Numbered from the stretch's first letter, positions 9,455 to 18,778 are shown. The stretch is DNA of 64,000 bases from Alphaproteobacteria bacterium (GCA_016869535.1 VGDX01000005.1:62001-126000); one strand, 5' to 3'. A program made the numbers and translations. Notes: generated by a model not told the origin, from the sequence alone.

Positions 9455-9913
9455 TTAGGGCTCGACGTTGGCGTTCGGGTTGCGCGTGATGGTCACCATG
9501 GCCCGGCCGGCCAGCATGCGCGTCTCCTGGTCGTATTGTTCGGCGCGCAGCATGTGACGCTCGCCGTCGAGCTGCAACTCGCCTTCCGCGCTCCAATTGC
9601 CCTCGGCGTCGGCGAGGACTTTGACGTAGGGATTCTCGTCCACATAAATATACACCAGGCTGTCAGGCGCTGCGGTACCGGCAAGCTTGATCCTGCCGGC
9701 GACGCCCTCCTTGGTATCCTGGTAATCGACATCCTTGATGCGGATCGGCGAACGGGGCGCCGTAGGCTTGGCCTCGCTTGCATTTGGCTCCGCCGCCTGA
9801 GGCGTGCTCGGCTGCGGCACATCCTCGGCCCGCGCTTCGCTCAACGAAAATGCATAAATACCGACCAACGCCACCACGGCAAAAGCCGAGGCGATCGATT
9901 TACTGCCAATCAT
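9455..9913 (-). CDS. Secreted single Ig-like domain protein
   Basis: Seen: 152 residues with a signal peptide (hydrophobic core ending at SEARA), a Pro/Ala/Glu linker, and one Ig-like module: GVAGRIKLAGTAAPDSLVYI, then DAEGNWSAEGELQLDGERHM, then AMVTITRNPNANV. The G-x-A-x-P plus D-x-x-G-x-W pattern is the same as in the following LysM protein, so the two are likely paralogous modules working in the same compartment. There is no LysM or catalytic motif. The gap to the LysM gene start is about 60 bp on the same strand, so co-transcription is plausible. No function is known to me for the isolated module. Confidence 0.8.
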   Translation of the reverse strand: MIGSKSIASAFAVVALVGIYAFSLSEARAEDVPQPSTPQAAEPNASEAKPTAPRSPIRIKDVDYQDTKEGVAGRIKLAGTAAPDSLVYIYVDENPYVKVLADAEGNWSAEGELQLDGERHMLRAEQYDQETRMLAGRAMVTITRNPNANVEP

Positions 9914-10027
9914 CTTCTAGACCTCATCTGCTTCTCCCAGCCAAGCCGAACCTAGCGGATTGGCATATCTCCCGCCAGACGCTTGAGGCCTGTGGCGCAG
10001 TTGACGCCCGGCGAAGCCCGATGCCAC

Positions 10028-10666
10028 ATGAGGCCCATGGACGCCAAACCCGCCCCCATCTCGGCCATTCGCAACATCTGCGTCTATTGCGGCTCGGGCA
10101 TTGGCGAAAACCCGGCCTTTGCCGAGGCGGCGCGCGCGTTCGGCCGTGCTTTGGCCGAGGCCGGTATCGGGCTCGTTTATGGCGGAGGCGGCCTCGGGCT
10201 CATGGGCGAGATCGCCCGCTCGGTCATCGGCCATGGCGGCCATGTCACCGGCGTCATCCCCGGTTTCCTGAGCCGGCGGGAACACATGCTGACGGAAGCG
10301 CACGAGTTGATCGTGGTGGACGACATGCATCAGCGCAAGCACATGATGTTCGTGAAGTCCGACGCCTTCGTGGCACTGGCCGGCGGCCTCGGCACGCTGG
10401 AGGAACTTGTCGAGCAGCTCACCTGGTCTCAGCTCGGGCAACACGCCAAACCCATCGTGCTGGTCAATATCGAAAACTATTGGGACCCCCTACTCGCTCT
10501 GTTCGCACGGATGCAGAAAGAGTCCTTCATCCGTCCGGGGCTCGAGCTTAACGTGCTCGTGGTCGATCGCGTCGAACACATCATTCCGACCATCGCCAAG
10601 GCACTGCCACGACGGCACCCCGGTGAAGAGGACCAGGTCGAGGCTGAAGTCTCCGTGAAGTTCTAG
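10028..10666 (+). CDS. LOG family protein (nucleoside monophosphate phosphoribohydrolase)
   Basis: Role: members of this Rossmann-fold family hydrolyse nucleoside 5'-monophosphates, including cytokinin ribotides, to base and ribose 5-phosphate. Seen: ~212 residues; CVYCGSG at the start of the fold; GGGGLGLMG, which forms part of the nucleotide site; PGFLSRRE; and GGLGTLEELVEQ with the conserved PGGxGTxxE-like catalytic block (here AGGLGTLEE). The start is uncertain: ATGs at this position and three codons later both give a normal N-terminus, and a further upstream one adds 15 unconserved residues. It ends four bases from the convergent GFA gene. The physiological substrate in this bacterium is not indicated. 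Confidence 0.9.
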   Translation: MRPMDAKPAPISAIRNICVYCGSGIGENPAFAEAARAFGRALAEAGIGLVYGGGGLGLMGEIARSVIGHGGHVTGVIPGFLSRREHMLTEAHELIVVDDMHQRKHMMFVKSDAFVALAGGLGTLEELVEQLTWSQLGQHAKPIVLVNIENYWDPLLALFARMQKESFIRPGLELNVLVVDRVEHIIPTIAKALPRRHPGEEDQVEAEVSVKF

Positions 10667-10670
10667 CCGA

Positions 10671-11072
10671 TTATTGGGTGTCCTCACGCGCAACCATCTT
10701 GGGCAGGTCGAGCCAGTGGTGATGGCGTGAGGCCCAATAGAGGCGCGACGGTTGCGCGAAGTCCGGATCAGTGAAACACCCGGCGGCGATGCCGATCATC
10801 CCAGGTAATCCTTCGGCGTGGAAGAACACGCTCACACCGCAAGCCGGACAGAAATGGGTATCGACGAACCGGCCGGCATCGCCGTTGCGACGAAAGGTGT
10901 TCCGTTCGCCGCTTGTCGTTACCACGGACTCCGAATAAATCGCGGCATAAGTGAAGGCGCTGCCGCTTTTGCGCTGGCAATCGAGGCAGCTGCATAAATA
11001 GACAGCCTCCGGCTCGCCGCGGGCAGTCGCTTTTAGATTGCCGCAGAGGCAGCTTGCCGTGCGCTCGCTCAT
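10671..11072 (-). CDS. GFA (glutathione-dependent formaldehyde-activating-like) family protein
   Basis: Role: small zinc protein of the GFA/CENP-V fold; a few members react with S-hydroxymethylglutathione, most are uncharacterised. Seen: 133 residues; zinc-ligand cysteines in CLCGNL (residues ~9-12), CSCLDCQRKSG and HFCPACGVSVF, all in the family order. It starts four bases after the cimA stop on the same strand, so it is the last gene of the cysS - small protein - cimA unit. The location does not prove a formaldehyde role, and I do not assign one. Confidence 0.88.
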   Translation of the reverse strand: MSERTASCLCGNLKATARGEPEAVYLCSCLDCQRKSGSAFTYAAIYSESVVTTSGERNTFRRNGDAGRFVDTHFCPACGVSVFFHAEGLPGMIGIAAGCFTDPDFAQPSRLYWASRHHHWLDLPKMVAREDTQ

Positions 11073-11076
11073 GGGA

Positions 11077-12678
11077 TCAAGGCGCCAGCGCGCCGTCGCG
11101 GATCAGCTTGTAATTGATGGAATCGAGCAGCGCTTCGAATGAAGCATCGACGATATTGGGCGAAACACCGATGGTGAACCAGCGATTGCCCGCCCCGTCG
11201 CGGCTCTCGATCAGCACCCGGGTGACGGCGTCGGTGCCGCCGGTGAGGATGCGCACCTTGTAATCGACGAGCTCGAGATCATCGATGAAGCTCTGATAGC
11301 GTCCGAGATCCTTGCGCAGCGCGTTGTCCAGCGCGTTGACCGGACCATTGCCCTCGCCGACCGACAGCATGGTTTCGCCGTCGATACGCACCTTGACCGT
11401 GGCCTCCGAGGTGGTGACGAGATTGCCATGCGAATTGTGCCGGCGCTCGACCATCACCCGGAACGAGTCGACCTCGAAGAATTGCGGCACGTTGCCGAGC
11501 ATGCGCCGGGCCAGCAATTCGAATGAGGCATCGGCCGCCTCATAGGCATAGCCCGCTGCCTCGCGGCTCTTCACCTCGTCGAGCAGGCGGGCGATGCGCG
11601 GATCGTCCTTCGGCACGGCGATGCCGATGCGATCGAGCTCGGCAAGGATGTTGGAGCGTCCGGCCTGGTCGGAGACGAGCAACTTGCGCCGATTACCGAC
11701 GGAATCGGGCGGTACGTGCTCGTAGGTGCGCGGGTCCTTTTGCACGGCGGAGACATGGATGCCGCCTTTATGCGCGAAAGCCGCTTCGCCGACATAAGGC
11801 GCGTGCCGGTCGGGCGCGCGGTTCAGCACCTCGTCGAGAATGCGTGAGGCATGGGTGAGCGTGCGGAGCTTCTCCGGCGTGACGCCGGTCTCGTACCGCT
11901 CGGCGTAGTCAGACTTCAGCATCAGTGTCGGGATGATCGAAGTGAGGTTGGCGTTACCACAACGCTCGCCAAGGCCATTCAAAGTGCCTTGGATCTGACG
12001 TGCGCCGGCGCGCACCGCAGCCAGCGAATTGGCCACGCCGTTGCCGGTATCGTTGTGCACATGAATGCCGACATGGCCGCCGGGAATGACTTTGACCACC
12101 TCGCCCACGATGGTCTCGATCTCTTCGGGCAATGTGCCGCCATTGGTATCGCACAACACGACCCAGCGCGCGCCGGACTCATAACCCGCCTTGGTGCAGG
12201 CCAGCGCGTAATCGGGGTTCGCCTTGTAACCGTCGAAGAAATGCTCGCAATCGAGCAGCGCTTCGCAGCCATTTTCGACCACGGCCTTGACCGACTCCCG
12301 GATGGCATCGAGATTTTCTTCAAGACTCGTCTTGAGCGCGACCTCGACATGGAAGTCCCAGCTCTTGGCGACAAGGCAGATGGCATCGACTTTGGCGGCG
12401 AGCAATGCCTGGAAGCCGGGGTCGTTGGAGAGCGAGCGGCCCGGCCGCTTGGTCATGCCGAAAGCGGTAAGCCGTGCCTGCCCGAGCGGGCGGGATTCGG
12501 CGAACAGTCTCGTGTCGGTGGGATTGGCGCCGGGATAGCCCGCTTCGATATAGTCGAGGCCGAGCGCGTCGAGCTGCTGCGCGATCAGCCATTTGTCCTC
12601 GACCGAGAAATCGACGCCATGCGTCTGCGCGCCGTCGCGCAGCGTCGTGTCGTAGAGCGAGATGCGTTCGCGTTCCAT
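11077..12678 (-). CDS. cimA: (R)-citramalate synthase
   Basis: Role: condenses pyruvate and acetyl-CoA to citramalate, opening the threonine-independent route to 2-oxobutyrate and isoleucine. Seen: 533 residues; TIM-barrel start YDTTLRDGAQ with the metal and catalytic residues; IEAGYPGANP; the HVHNDTGNGVANS metal-binding block; the substrate lid FAHKGGIHVSAV; and a C-terminal LeuA-type allosteric dimerisation domain (NALDNALRKDL near residue 450). Length and the YPGANPTD block fit the CimA subfamily (TIGR00977) better than LeuA, which has a different N-terminal motif set. It starts two bases after the stop of the 40-residue protein gene. Confidence 0.93.
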   Translation of the reverse strand: MERERISLYDTTLRDGAQTHGVDFSVEDKWLIAQQLDALGLDYIEAGYPGANPTDTRLFAESRPLGQARLTAFGMTKRPGRSLSNDPGFQALLAAKVDAICLVAKSWDFHVEVALKTSLEENLDAIRESVKAVVENGCEALLDCEHFFDGYKANPDYALACTKAGYESGARWVVLCDTNGGTLPEEIETIVGEVVKVIPGGHVGIHVHNDTGNGVANSLAAVRAGARQIQGTLNGLGERCGNANLTSIIPTLMLKSDYAERYETGVTPEKLRTLTHASRILDEVLNRAPDRHAPYVGEAAFAHKGGIHVSAVQKDPRTYEHVPPDSVGNRRKLLVSDQAGRSNILAELDRIGIAVPKDDPRIARLLDEVKSREAAGYAYEAADASFELLARRMLGNVPQFFEVDSFRVMVERRHNSHGNLVTTSEATVKVRIDGETMLSVGEGNGPVNALDNALRKDLGRYQSFIDDLELVDYKVRILTGGTDAVTRVLIESRDGAGNRWFTIGVSPNIVDASFEALLDSINYKLIRDGALAP

Positions 12679-12680
12679 AC

Positions 12681-12803
12681 CTAGACCAATTCGAACAGGA
12701 AAAGCAGCGCGAGCAGGACGGCGAGGAAAAGCACGGCGAGCTTGATCGCCAGATAGACGCCGCGCGAGTTCCTGAACAAAAGATCGCCAACGAGATTTTT
12801 CAT
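12681..12803 (-). CDS. Small single-pass membrane protein, 40 residues
   Basis: Seen: ATG-initiated frame of 40 codons. The N-terminal half is short and basic/polar ([15 protein letters not shown]), the C-terminal half is one strongly hydrophobic segment (residues ~18-37, rich in Leu, Val, Ala, Phe) ending ELV. The ATG overlaps the cysS stop as ATGA, and the TAG ends two bases before the cimA ATG, so the frame exactly fills the gap between two essential-metabolism genes. Overlap at one end and two-base spacing at the other strongly suggest a translated, coupled gene. Function is unknown; it could be a regulator or membrane anchor, but nothing in the sequence says which. Confidence 0.75.
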   Translation of the reverse strand: MKNLVGDLLFRNSRGVYLAIKLAVLFLAVLLALLFLFELV

Positions 12804-14200
12804 CGCGACACCTCCCAGGTGGTGACCAGTTCGCCCGTCTCGGGGTCTTTCCCGTCTTTCAAAATGATGCCCATGGTTTCCAACTCATCGCGGATGCGGT
12901 CCGCTTCCTTGAAGTTCTTCGCCGCCCGTGCCGCATTGCGAGCTGCAATCAAGGCACGCACATCCGACTCTCTGGCACTCCTAGTCTCAGCAAGCTTTAC
13001 CCGCTCGATCCGGTTCCGTTCGCCGGAAAAGCCGAGGAAGCTTAACGCAGCGCGCAGATGGCCCCAATGGCCGGCGCTGTGGAGCTTGTGCAGCTCGGTG
13101 ATGACTTTCGGCGTGTTCAGATCGTCGGAGAGCGCCTCAAGGACCGGGCCTGGAACACCGGGGGCAGCCTCCTTCCCTTCCAGATCGCCATACCACTCCC
13201 ACAAGGTCTTATGCGCCTCATCGAGACTGACGAGAGTCCAATCGAGCGGCTGGCGGTAATGCGTGCGGAGCATGTTGAAGCGGAGCGCCTCGCCGGGCCA
13301 GGCATAGCCGTGCCAATCCGTCAGCAACTCATGCACGGTGACGAAGTTGCCCAAAGACTTCGCCATCTTCTCTCCCTCGACCTGGAGGAAGCCGTTATGC
13401 ATCCACACCTGCGCCATGGTCTTTGTGTGAAAAGCGCAGCGCGATTGCGCGATCTCGTTCTCGTGATGCGGAAACACGAGATCGATGCCGCCGCCGTGAA
13501 TGTCGAAAGTCTCGCCGAGATGCGCGGCCGACATCGCCGAGCATTCGATATGCCAGCCCGGACGCCCCGGGACCCCAATGCCGGCGGGCGATGGCCAAGA
13601 CGGCTCGCCGGGCTTCGACGGCTTCCATAGAACGAAATCCATCTTGTCTTTCTTGTATGGCGCGACCTCGACGCGGGCGCCGGCGATCATCTCGTCGAGC
13701 GAGCGCCCCGACAATTTGCCGTAATCGGGCATCGACGCGACATGGAACAGCACATGATCCTCAGCCACATAGGCGCAGCCATTCATCACCAATTGCTCGA
13801 TCATCGCTTTCATCTGATCGATATGCTCGGTGGCGCGCGGCTCGGCCGTCGGCGGTAAAACACCCAGCGCGCGCATGTCTTCGTGGAACTGCTTCTCGGT
13901 CTGCGCGGTGACCTTGCGGATCGCCTCGTTCAGCGGAAGGCCGGGATAGTCCTCGGCCGCGCGCGCATTGATCTTGTCGTCCACGTCGGTGATGTTGCGC
14001 ACATAGGTGACGTGCTCAGGCCCGTAGACATGCCGCAGCAGCCGATACAGCACATCGAACACGATCACGGGCCGCGCATTGCCGATATGGGCGAAGTCGT
14101 AGACCGTCGGCCCGCACACATAGACGCGCACGTTCTTTCGATCGAGCGGCCGGAAGGGCTCCTTCTCGCGGGTGAGCGTGTTGTAAAGCGTAAGCGCCAC
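12800..14200 (-). CDS. cysS: Cysteine-tRNA ligase
   Basis: Role: charges tRNA-Cys with cysteine, using ATP. Seen: class I synthetase motifs [15 protein letters not shown] (zinc Cys and HIGH-like HIGN), the zinc residues in WHIECSAM and [15 protein letters not shown], and KMAKSLGN (KMSKS equivalent) near residue 265. The GTG start gives [16 protein letters not shown], matching the conserved family N-terminus and a 466-residue length close to the E. coli enzyme; a longer frame beginning at a TTG 27 codons upstream adds unconserved sequence. An AGAGG ribosome site lies about nine bases before the GTG. Its stop overlaps the start of the small membrane protein gene. Confidence 0.96.
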   Translation of the reverse strand: MALTLYNTLTREKEPFRPLDRKNVRVYVCGPTVYDFAHIGNARPVIVFDVLYRLLRHVYGPEHVTYVRNITDVDDKINARAAEDYPGLPLNEAIRKVTAQTEKQFHEDMRALGVLPPTAEPRATEHIDQMKAMIEQLVMNGCAYVAEDHVLFHVASMPDYGKLSGRSLDEMIAGARVEVAPYKKDKMDFVLWKPSKPGEPSWPSPAGIGVPGRPGWHIECSAMSAAHLGETFDIHGGGIDLVFPHHENEIAQSRCAFHTKTMAQVWMHNGFLQVEGEKMAKSLGNFVTVHELLTDWHGYAWPGEALRFNMLRTHYRQPLDWTLVSLDEAHKTLWEWYGDLEGKEAAPGVPGPVLEALSDDLNTPKVITELHKLHSAGHWGHLRAALSFLGFSGERNRIERVKLAETRSARESDVRALIAARNAARAAKNFKEADRIRDELETMGIILKDGKDPETGELVTTWEVSR

Positions 14201-14318
14201 TGACCAAGCCTCTGGCTTCAGGCCGGCCCGAGCGTTCGTTTTGGCGGAGTTAATGAAGGTAAAGGGGAACGACCCGGGCAAGCCTATGTGCTAGCCCGTA
14301 ATGATGCCGCGGAAAATG

Positions 14319-14406
14319 ATAAGGATGGGTTGCATTTGCATCATCTTGGGGCCGCTTATGGAGCCTATTGCCGGGAGCGTCAACTGGCCATCCTGCCCAT
14401 CCTTAT
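14319..14406. repeat. 11-bp inverted repeat enclosing 66 bp
   Basis: Seen: ATAAGGATGGG and its exact inverse CCCATCCTTAT 66 bases apart, in the gap between the divergent cysS and DUF2865 genes. G-T pairs could extend the stem by one at each end. It could be a long hairpin, a small MITE-like remnant, or chance; no target duplication was identified. Confidence 0.45.
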
Positions 14407-14476
14407 TGATGCCTCATTGACCGCCGACTTTATGGGCTGATAATTGCGTCGCTGGGCCCTTGGGATTGGAATCATC

Positions 14477-15628
14477 GTGAGCGCTAACCGCGATCGCCGT
14501 CGCGCATTCGTGCCGTCTATACAATCGCTTAGCCTGCCGCGCCTGGCCGTTCTCGGCATCGGCGCCGTGGCGGCGGTTGCGGGCGGTGCCGGGCTTGCCC
14601 TGGCGCAGAACGAGCAGCAGGCGCGCTGCATGCAGCTTCAGGCCGAACTGGCCGCGGCGCAGGGTGGCGGCGGCGCGGGCCGCGCTGAAATCGGCCGCAT
14701 CGACCAGCAGATCGCCCAAGCCGATCGCGCCTATCAGGGGACCCGGTCGGCCATGGAAGGCGCCGGCTGTTTCGAGAGCTTTCTCATTTTCGGCAAGGCG
14801 CTGGTGCGCAGCCCGAAATGTCTCGGCATGAACTCCCGCATGGAAGGAGCGCGGCGCCAGCTCACCCAGCTTCAGCAGCAGCGCCAGGCGCTCGCCGGCG
14901 GCGGCAGGAACAAGCGGCGTGTCGCCGAGCTGAGCGATGCATTGTCGCGCAGCGGCTGCGGCGGGGCAGCGAGGCGGGGCGGGTTGTTCGATTTCTTCGG
15001 CGGACCGGCACCGGATGAGCCACAGATTCAGGCGCCGATCTATCGCAATGTCGATCCGAACGGGCGTTACCGCACCGTGTGCGTCCGGCTGTGCGACGGT
15101 TTCTATTTTCCGATCAGCTATTCCATCTCCGGCTATAGCGTTGGCCAGGACGTGCAGCGGTGCCAATCCAATTGCGCGGCACCGGCGGAACTCTACGTTT
15201 ACCGCAATCCGGGACAGGAGATCGAACAGGCCTTCTCGCCGCAAGGCGGCTCCGCCTATATGGACCTGCCGGTCGCGCTCAAGTTCCGCAGGGAATTCGT
15301 CAAAGGCTGCTCTTGCAAGAAGGACGAATACAATCCGGCCGAGATCCAGGCTGCGAACAAGCAGGCCGCGGTCAAGGCTGAGGAAGCTGCACCCGCCGCG
15401 GCGGTGCCCTCAGGCCCGATGCCGAAGCTCGATCTCGATCTCGGCGGTGATACACCAGCCGCGCCGGCTCCTACCGCACCACCGGCTCAGGGCGAAGCAC
15501 CGGCGCCAGCCGCGCCAGCGGCTCAGGCAACCGAACCGCCAGTGGCGCCTCCGCCGCAAGCTCAAGCCGAGCCCCCTGGTCCTGGCCAGTCAAGCATGAC
15601 CAAGAGCAGAACGCCTCCGGCGCAGTAA
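14477..15628 (+). CDS. DUF2865 domain protein, secreted or membrane-anchored
   Basis: Seen: ~383 residues from a GTG start. Hydrophobic N-terminal segment (LPRLAVLGIGAVAAVAGGAG, then LALAQ), a coiled-coil-prone Gln/Ala/Arg-rich region to about residue 150 with several Cys, then the DUF2865 core: YRTVCVRLCDGFYFPISYS, CQSNCAAPAELYVYRNPG, and GCSCKKDEYNP, with paired cysteines likely in disulfides. The last ~90 residues are Pro/Ala-rich and disordered. Known: DUF2865 is a Rhizobiales envelope family without an assigned function. The start is uncertain: a TTG 11 codons earlier is the longest alternative. It stands alone, with gltX convergent and six bases beyond its stop. Confidence 0.85.
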   Translation: MSANRDRRRAFVPSIQSLSLPRLAVLGIGAVAAVAGGAGLALAQNEQQARCMQLQAELAAAQGGGGAGRAEIGRIDQQIAQADRAYQGTRSAMEGAGCFESFLIFGKALVRSPKCLGMNSRMEGARRQLTQLQQQRQALAGGGRNKRRVAELSDALSRSGCGGAARRGGLFDFFGGPAPDEPQIQAPIYRNVDPNGRYRTVCVRLCDGFYFPISYSISGYSVGQDVQRCQSNCAAPAELYVYRNPGQEIEQAFSPQGGSAYMDLPVALKFRREFVKGCSCKKDEYNPAEIQAANKQAAVKAEEAAPAAAVPSGPMPKLDLDLGGDTPAAPAPTAPPAQGEAPAPAAPAAQATEPPVAPPPQAQAEPPGPGQSSMTKSRTPPAQ

Positions 15629-15634
15629 TCGTTA

Positions 15635-16972
15635 TCAGCAGTTTTTGCCTTCGAGTCTGGCGACGACGCGCGCGCGCCCCATCAGCGGCAAGAGGTATTT
15701 GAGCTCCGGTCCCTGTTCATGGGCTGTGAGCGCGAGACGCAACGGCTGAAACAGCGCCCTGCCCTTGGCCCCCGTCGCATCCTTCACCGCCGACGACCAT
15801 TGAGCCCAGGTCTCGCCGTCCCAAGGTTCCGGCGGCAGGAGTTTCGCCGCCGTCTGACAGAGATCGCGATCTTCGATGACCGGCTCAAGCGGTCCGTCCA
15901 CCACCTGCCACCACAATTTCGCATTTTCGAGCACGGTGAGATTGCCGCGCACCGCTTCCCAGAACGCCTTACCGCCGGCGACACCCATGGCGCGAAGCCG
16001 GTCGGCAACGACTTCGTAGGCGAGCGTGTGCAGAAGTTTGGCGTTGAGCAGGCGAAGCTCGTTGCCATCGAATCGCGCCGGCGCGCGCGACAATTTGGCG
16101 AAGTCGAAGCCTTCGACCAGCTCGCCGAGATCAGCGTGTGGCGTGACCGGATCGGACGTGCCGATGATCGCGGCATAACTCGCCACAGCCATCGGCTCCA
16201 GGCCCTCTTCGCGTAACGCGGCGATGGAGAGGGCGCGGTCGCGCTTCGACAAGGCCTGGCCGTCGGCGCTCACCAGAAGATTATGATGGCCGAAAGCAGG
16301 CGGGCGGGCGCCAAGCGCCTCGAACAGCTGGATCTGCGGCGCGGTATTGGCGACATGGTCTTCGCCGCGAATGACATGGGTGATGCCAAGCTCGATATCG
16401 TCCACCACGCTCGGCAGCGTATAAAGATAGGTACCGTCTTCACGCACCAGCACAGGGTCAGACAGCGAGGCAGCATCGACATGCTGGCGGCCGCGCACGA
16501 GATCATCCCAGGCGACATCACGGCTTTCGAGCTTGAAACGCCAATGGGGACTTCGTCCCTCTTTTTCGAGCAGCGCACGATCCTCGTCGGTGAGCTTCAG
16601 CGCGGCGCGGTCGTATACGGGTGGCTTGCCACGTGCGAGCTGGCGCTTGCGCTTGAGTTCAAGGTCCTCGGGCGTCTCGTAAGCCGGGTAGAGCCGCCCG
16701 CTCGCTTTCAGTTTCTCGACCGCTTCGGCATAGCGGTCAAAGCGGTCCGACTGGCGCACTTCATCGGCCCATTCGAGGCCGAGCCAGGCCAAATCTTCGC
16801 GGATGCCCGCCGCGAATTCCTCGGTCGAGCGCTCGGTGTCGGTGTCGTCAAGCCGCAACAGGAGGCGACCGCCCTCCTTACGCGCGAACAGATAGTTGAA
16901 CAACGCGGTGCGGATATTGCCGGCATGGAGCCGGCCCGTCGGACTCGGCGCAAATCTGACCGTGACGGCCAT
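15635..16972 (-). CDS. gltX: Glutamate-tRNA ligase
   Basis: Role: charges tRNA-Glu (in many alphaproteobacteria one of two GluRS paralogues, one of which may serve tRNA-Gln). Seen: 445 residues; class I motif [20 protein letters not shown] at the N-terminus (HIGH equivalent HAGN); [22 protein letters not shown]; and QALSKRDR near residue 240, a variant of KMSKS where the first Met is replaced. The ATG follows the nadE stop... on the minus strand this gene lies upstream of nothing in between: its ATG abuts nadE's stop codon with no spacer, since nadE reads into it. The second GluRS, if any, is outside this window. Confidence 0.95.
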   Translation of the reverse strand: MAVTVRFAPSPTGRLHAGNIRTALFNYLFARKEGGRLLLRLDDTDTERSTEEFAAGIREDLAWLGLEWADEVRQSDRFDRYAEAVEKLKASGRLYPAYETPEDLELKRKRQLARGKPPVYDRAALKLTDEDRALLEKEGRSPHWRFKLESRDVAWDDLVRGRQHVDAASLSDPVLVREDGTYLYTLPSVVDDIELGITHVIRGEDHVANTAPQIQLFEALGARPPAFGHHNLLVSADGQALSKRDRALSIAALREEGLEPMAVASYAAIIGTSDPVTPHADLGELVEGFDFAKLSRAPARFDGNELRLLNAKLLHTLAYEVVADRLRAMGVAGGKAFWEAVRGNLTVLENAKLWWQVVDGPLEPVIEDRDLCQTAAKLLPPEPWDGETWAQWSSAVKDATGAKGRALFQPLRLALTAHEQGPELKYLLPLMGRARVVARLEGKNC

Positions 16973-18646
16973 CTACAGTTTCTCGCGGAATTTGTTGGTG
17001 ATGGGATAGCGGCGGTCCCGGCCGAAATTCTTGGCGGTGATCTTCACCCCCGGTGCCGCCTGCCGCCTCTTATATTCGGCGAGATAGAGCATGCGTTCGA
17101 CGCTTTTCACGACATCGGGCTCATGCCCGCGCGCCACGATCTCCGCTAGCGGTAATTCCTCCTCGACCAGGCAATTCAGGATGTCGTCGAGCACGTCGTA
17201 AGGCGGCAGCATGTCCTGATCGCGCTGATTGTGCTTCAGTTCGGCGGTAGGTGCCTTGGTGAGGATATTCTCCGGGATGACGATGCCTTTCGGCCCGAGA
17301 CAGTTTTTGGGCCGCTCCGCGTTGCGATAGCGCGCCAGCGCATAAACTTGCGTCTTGTACAGGTCCTTGATCGGATTGAACCCGCCGTTCATGTCGCCAT
17401 ACAGCGTCGCATAACCCACCGACACTTCCGACTTGTTACCGGTGGTGAGGACCATCGGACTGAATTTGTTGGAAATGGCCATCAGCATGGTGCCGCGCGC
17501 GCGCGACTGCAGATTCTCCTCCGTCGCATCCGGCGCCGCGCCGTCGAATACTTTGCGCAAACCCTCGGTCAATCCTTCCACGGCCTGGTGTATTGGCAGG
17601 ATGTCGTAACGCACGCCGAGCGCCTCGGCGCATGCCGCCGCGTCATCGAGACTCTCGTTGCTGGTATAGGTGAAGGGCAGCATCACGCAATGAACGCGGG
17701 ACGCGCCAAGCGCATCGACAGCCATCGCTGCGCAGAGCGCGGAATCGACGCCGCCGGAAAGCCCAAGCACCACGCCGGGAAAACCATTCTTGTTGACGTA
17801 GTCGCGAAGCCCGGTGACGCAGGCGAGATAGTTTGCCGCCTCTCCAAGCTCGATCTCGGCGATCAGGCCGGGCAGGCATTTCCAGCGCCCGTTTTCGCGC
17901 TGCCACTGGGTGACGCCGAGCGCCTCTTCCCAGGCCGGCATCTGCACGGCAAGCGAGGCATCGGCGTTGAGCACGAAAGACCCGCCGTCGAATACGAGCT
18001 CGTCCTGTCCGCCCACCTGGTTGACATAAGCGAGCGGCAAACGCGTCTCGGCTACGCGTGTCTCGGCCACGCCGTAGCGCACCTCCTGCTTGCCGATCCA
18101 ATAAGGCGAGCCGTTGGGGACGATGAGCAGCTCTGCGCCGGCATAGGCGAGCGCTCCGCACGCTTCCTCGCTCCAGATATCCTCGCAGACCGGCACGCCG
18201 AGTTTGAGCCCGCGGAAATCGATCGGCGTTGGCAATGGGCCCGGCGCGAATACGCGCTTCTCGTCGAATACGCCGTAATTCGGCAGATTGTACTTGTAAC
18301 GGACCGTCTCGATGCGGCCGCGGTCGAGCAGCGCCATGGCGTTATAGACCAGCGGCGGCTCGCCCCAAGGCAGCCCTACAAGAATGGCGGGACCACCGTC
18401 CTCGGTATCGCGGGCGAGCGTCTCGCAGGCCTCGTGTGCCGCCCTCTGCAGGGCCGGTTTCAGCACCAGGTCCTCGAGGGGATAGCCGGTGAGGAAAAGC
18501 TCGCTGAAGGCGATCAGGTCGGTGTCGGTGACCGCGACGCGGGCGCGGGCTTCACGCGCCTTTTGCACATTGCCGGCGATGTCGCCCACGACCGGGTTGA
18601 GTTGCGCGAGCGCAAGCTTGAACCTGTCTTTGATAGGCTGCGTCAT
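16973..18646 (-). CDS. nadE: Glutamine-dependent NAD+ synthase
   Basis: Role: last step of NAD synthesis, amidating deamido-NAD with ammonia released from glutamine. Seen: 557 residues in two domains. N-terminal nitrilase-like glutaminase with Glu in FSELFLTGYP, Lys in RYKYNLPNYG and Cys in VPVCEDIW as the catalytic triad; C-terminal ATP-pyrophosphatase with P-loop GLSGGVDSAL near residue 295 and TGNKSE. It is transcribed ahead of gltX: the TAG stop touches the gltX ATG (TAGATG), so the two are one operon. An ATG at MTQPIKD gives the normal start. Upstream lies a palindromic repeat before the DAHP synthase gene. Confidence 0.96.
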   Translation of the reverse strand: MTQPIKDRFKLALAQLNPVVGDIAGNVQKAREARARVAVTDTDLIAFSELFLTGYPLEDLVLKPALQRAAHEACETLARDTEDGGPAILVGLPWGEPPLVYNAMALLDRGRIETVRYKYNLPNYGVFDEKRVFAPGPLPTPIDFRGLKLGVPVCEDIWSEEACGALAYAGAELLIVPNGSPYWIGKQEVRYGVAETRVAETRLPLAYVNQVGGQDELVFDGGSFVLNADASLAVQMPAWEEALGVTQWQRENGRWKCLPGLIAEIELGEAANYLACVTGLRDYVNKNGFPGVVLGLSGGVDSALCAAMAVDALGASRVHCVMLPFTYTSNESLDDAAACAEALGVRYDILPIHQAVEGLTEGLRKVFDGAAPDATEENLQSRARGTMLMAISNKFSPMVLTTGNKSEVSVGYATLYGDMNGGFNPIKDLYKTQVYALARYRNAERPKNCLGPKGIVIPENILTKAPTAELKHNQRDQDMLPPYDVLDDILNCLVEEELPLAEIVARGHEPDVVKSVERMLYLAEYKRRQAAPGVKITAKNFGRDRRYPITNKFREKL

Positions 18647-18683
18647 GAGAGGAACTTAATACGAAAGTGTAAGAATTTAACGC

Positions 18684-18761
18684 GTCATTCCGGCGGAAGG
18701 CGGAATCCAGGAACCTGGCTATGCGCCTGCTGCCCTAGATACCGGCTTCCGCCGGTATGAC
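18684..18761. repeat. REP-like palindromic repeat
   Basis: Seen: two 24-base arms in inverted orientation (first arm starts GTCATTCCGGCGG, second is GATACCGGCTTCCGCC...), matching at 21 of 24 positions, each arm itself partly self-complementary, with about 30 bases between. It sits between nadE and the DAHP synthase gene. This kind of GTCATTCCGGC palindrome is common between genes in Rhizobiales and related bacteria. A second related half-copy occurs near 30.9 kb in this window. Confidence 0.7.
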
Positions 18762-18778
18762 GACGGTTTGGAAGTTAC

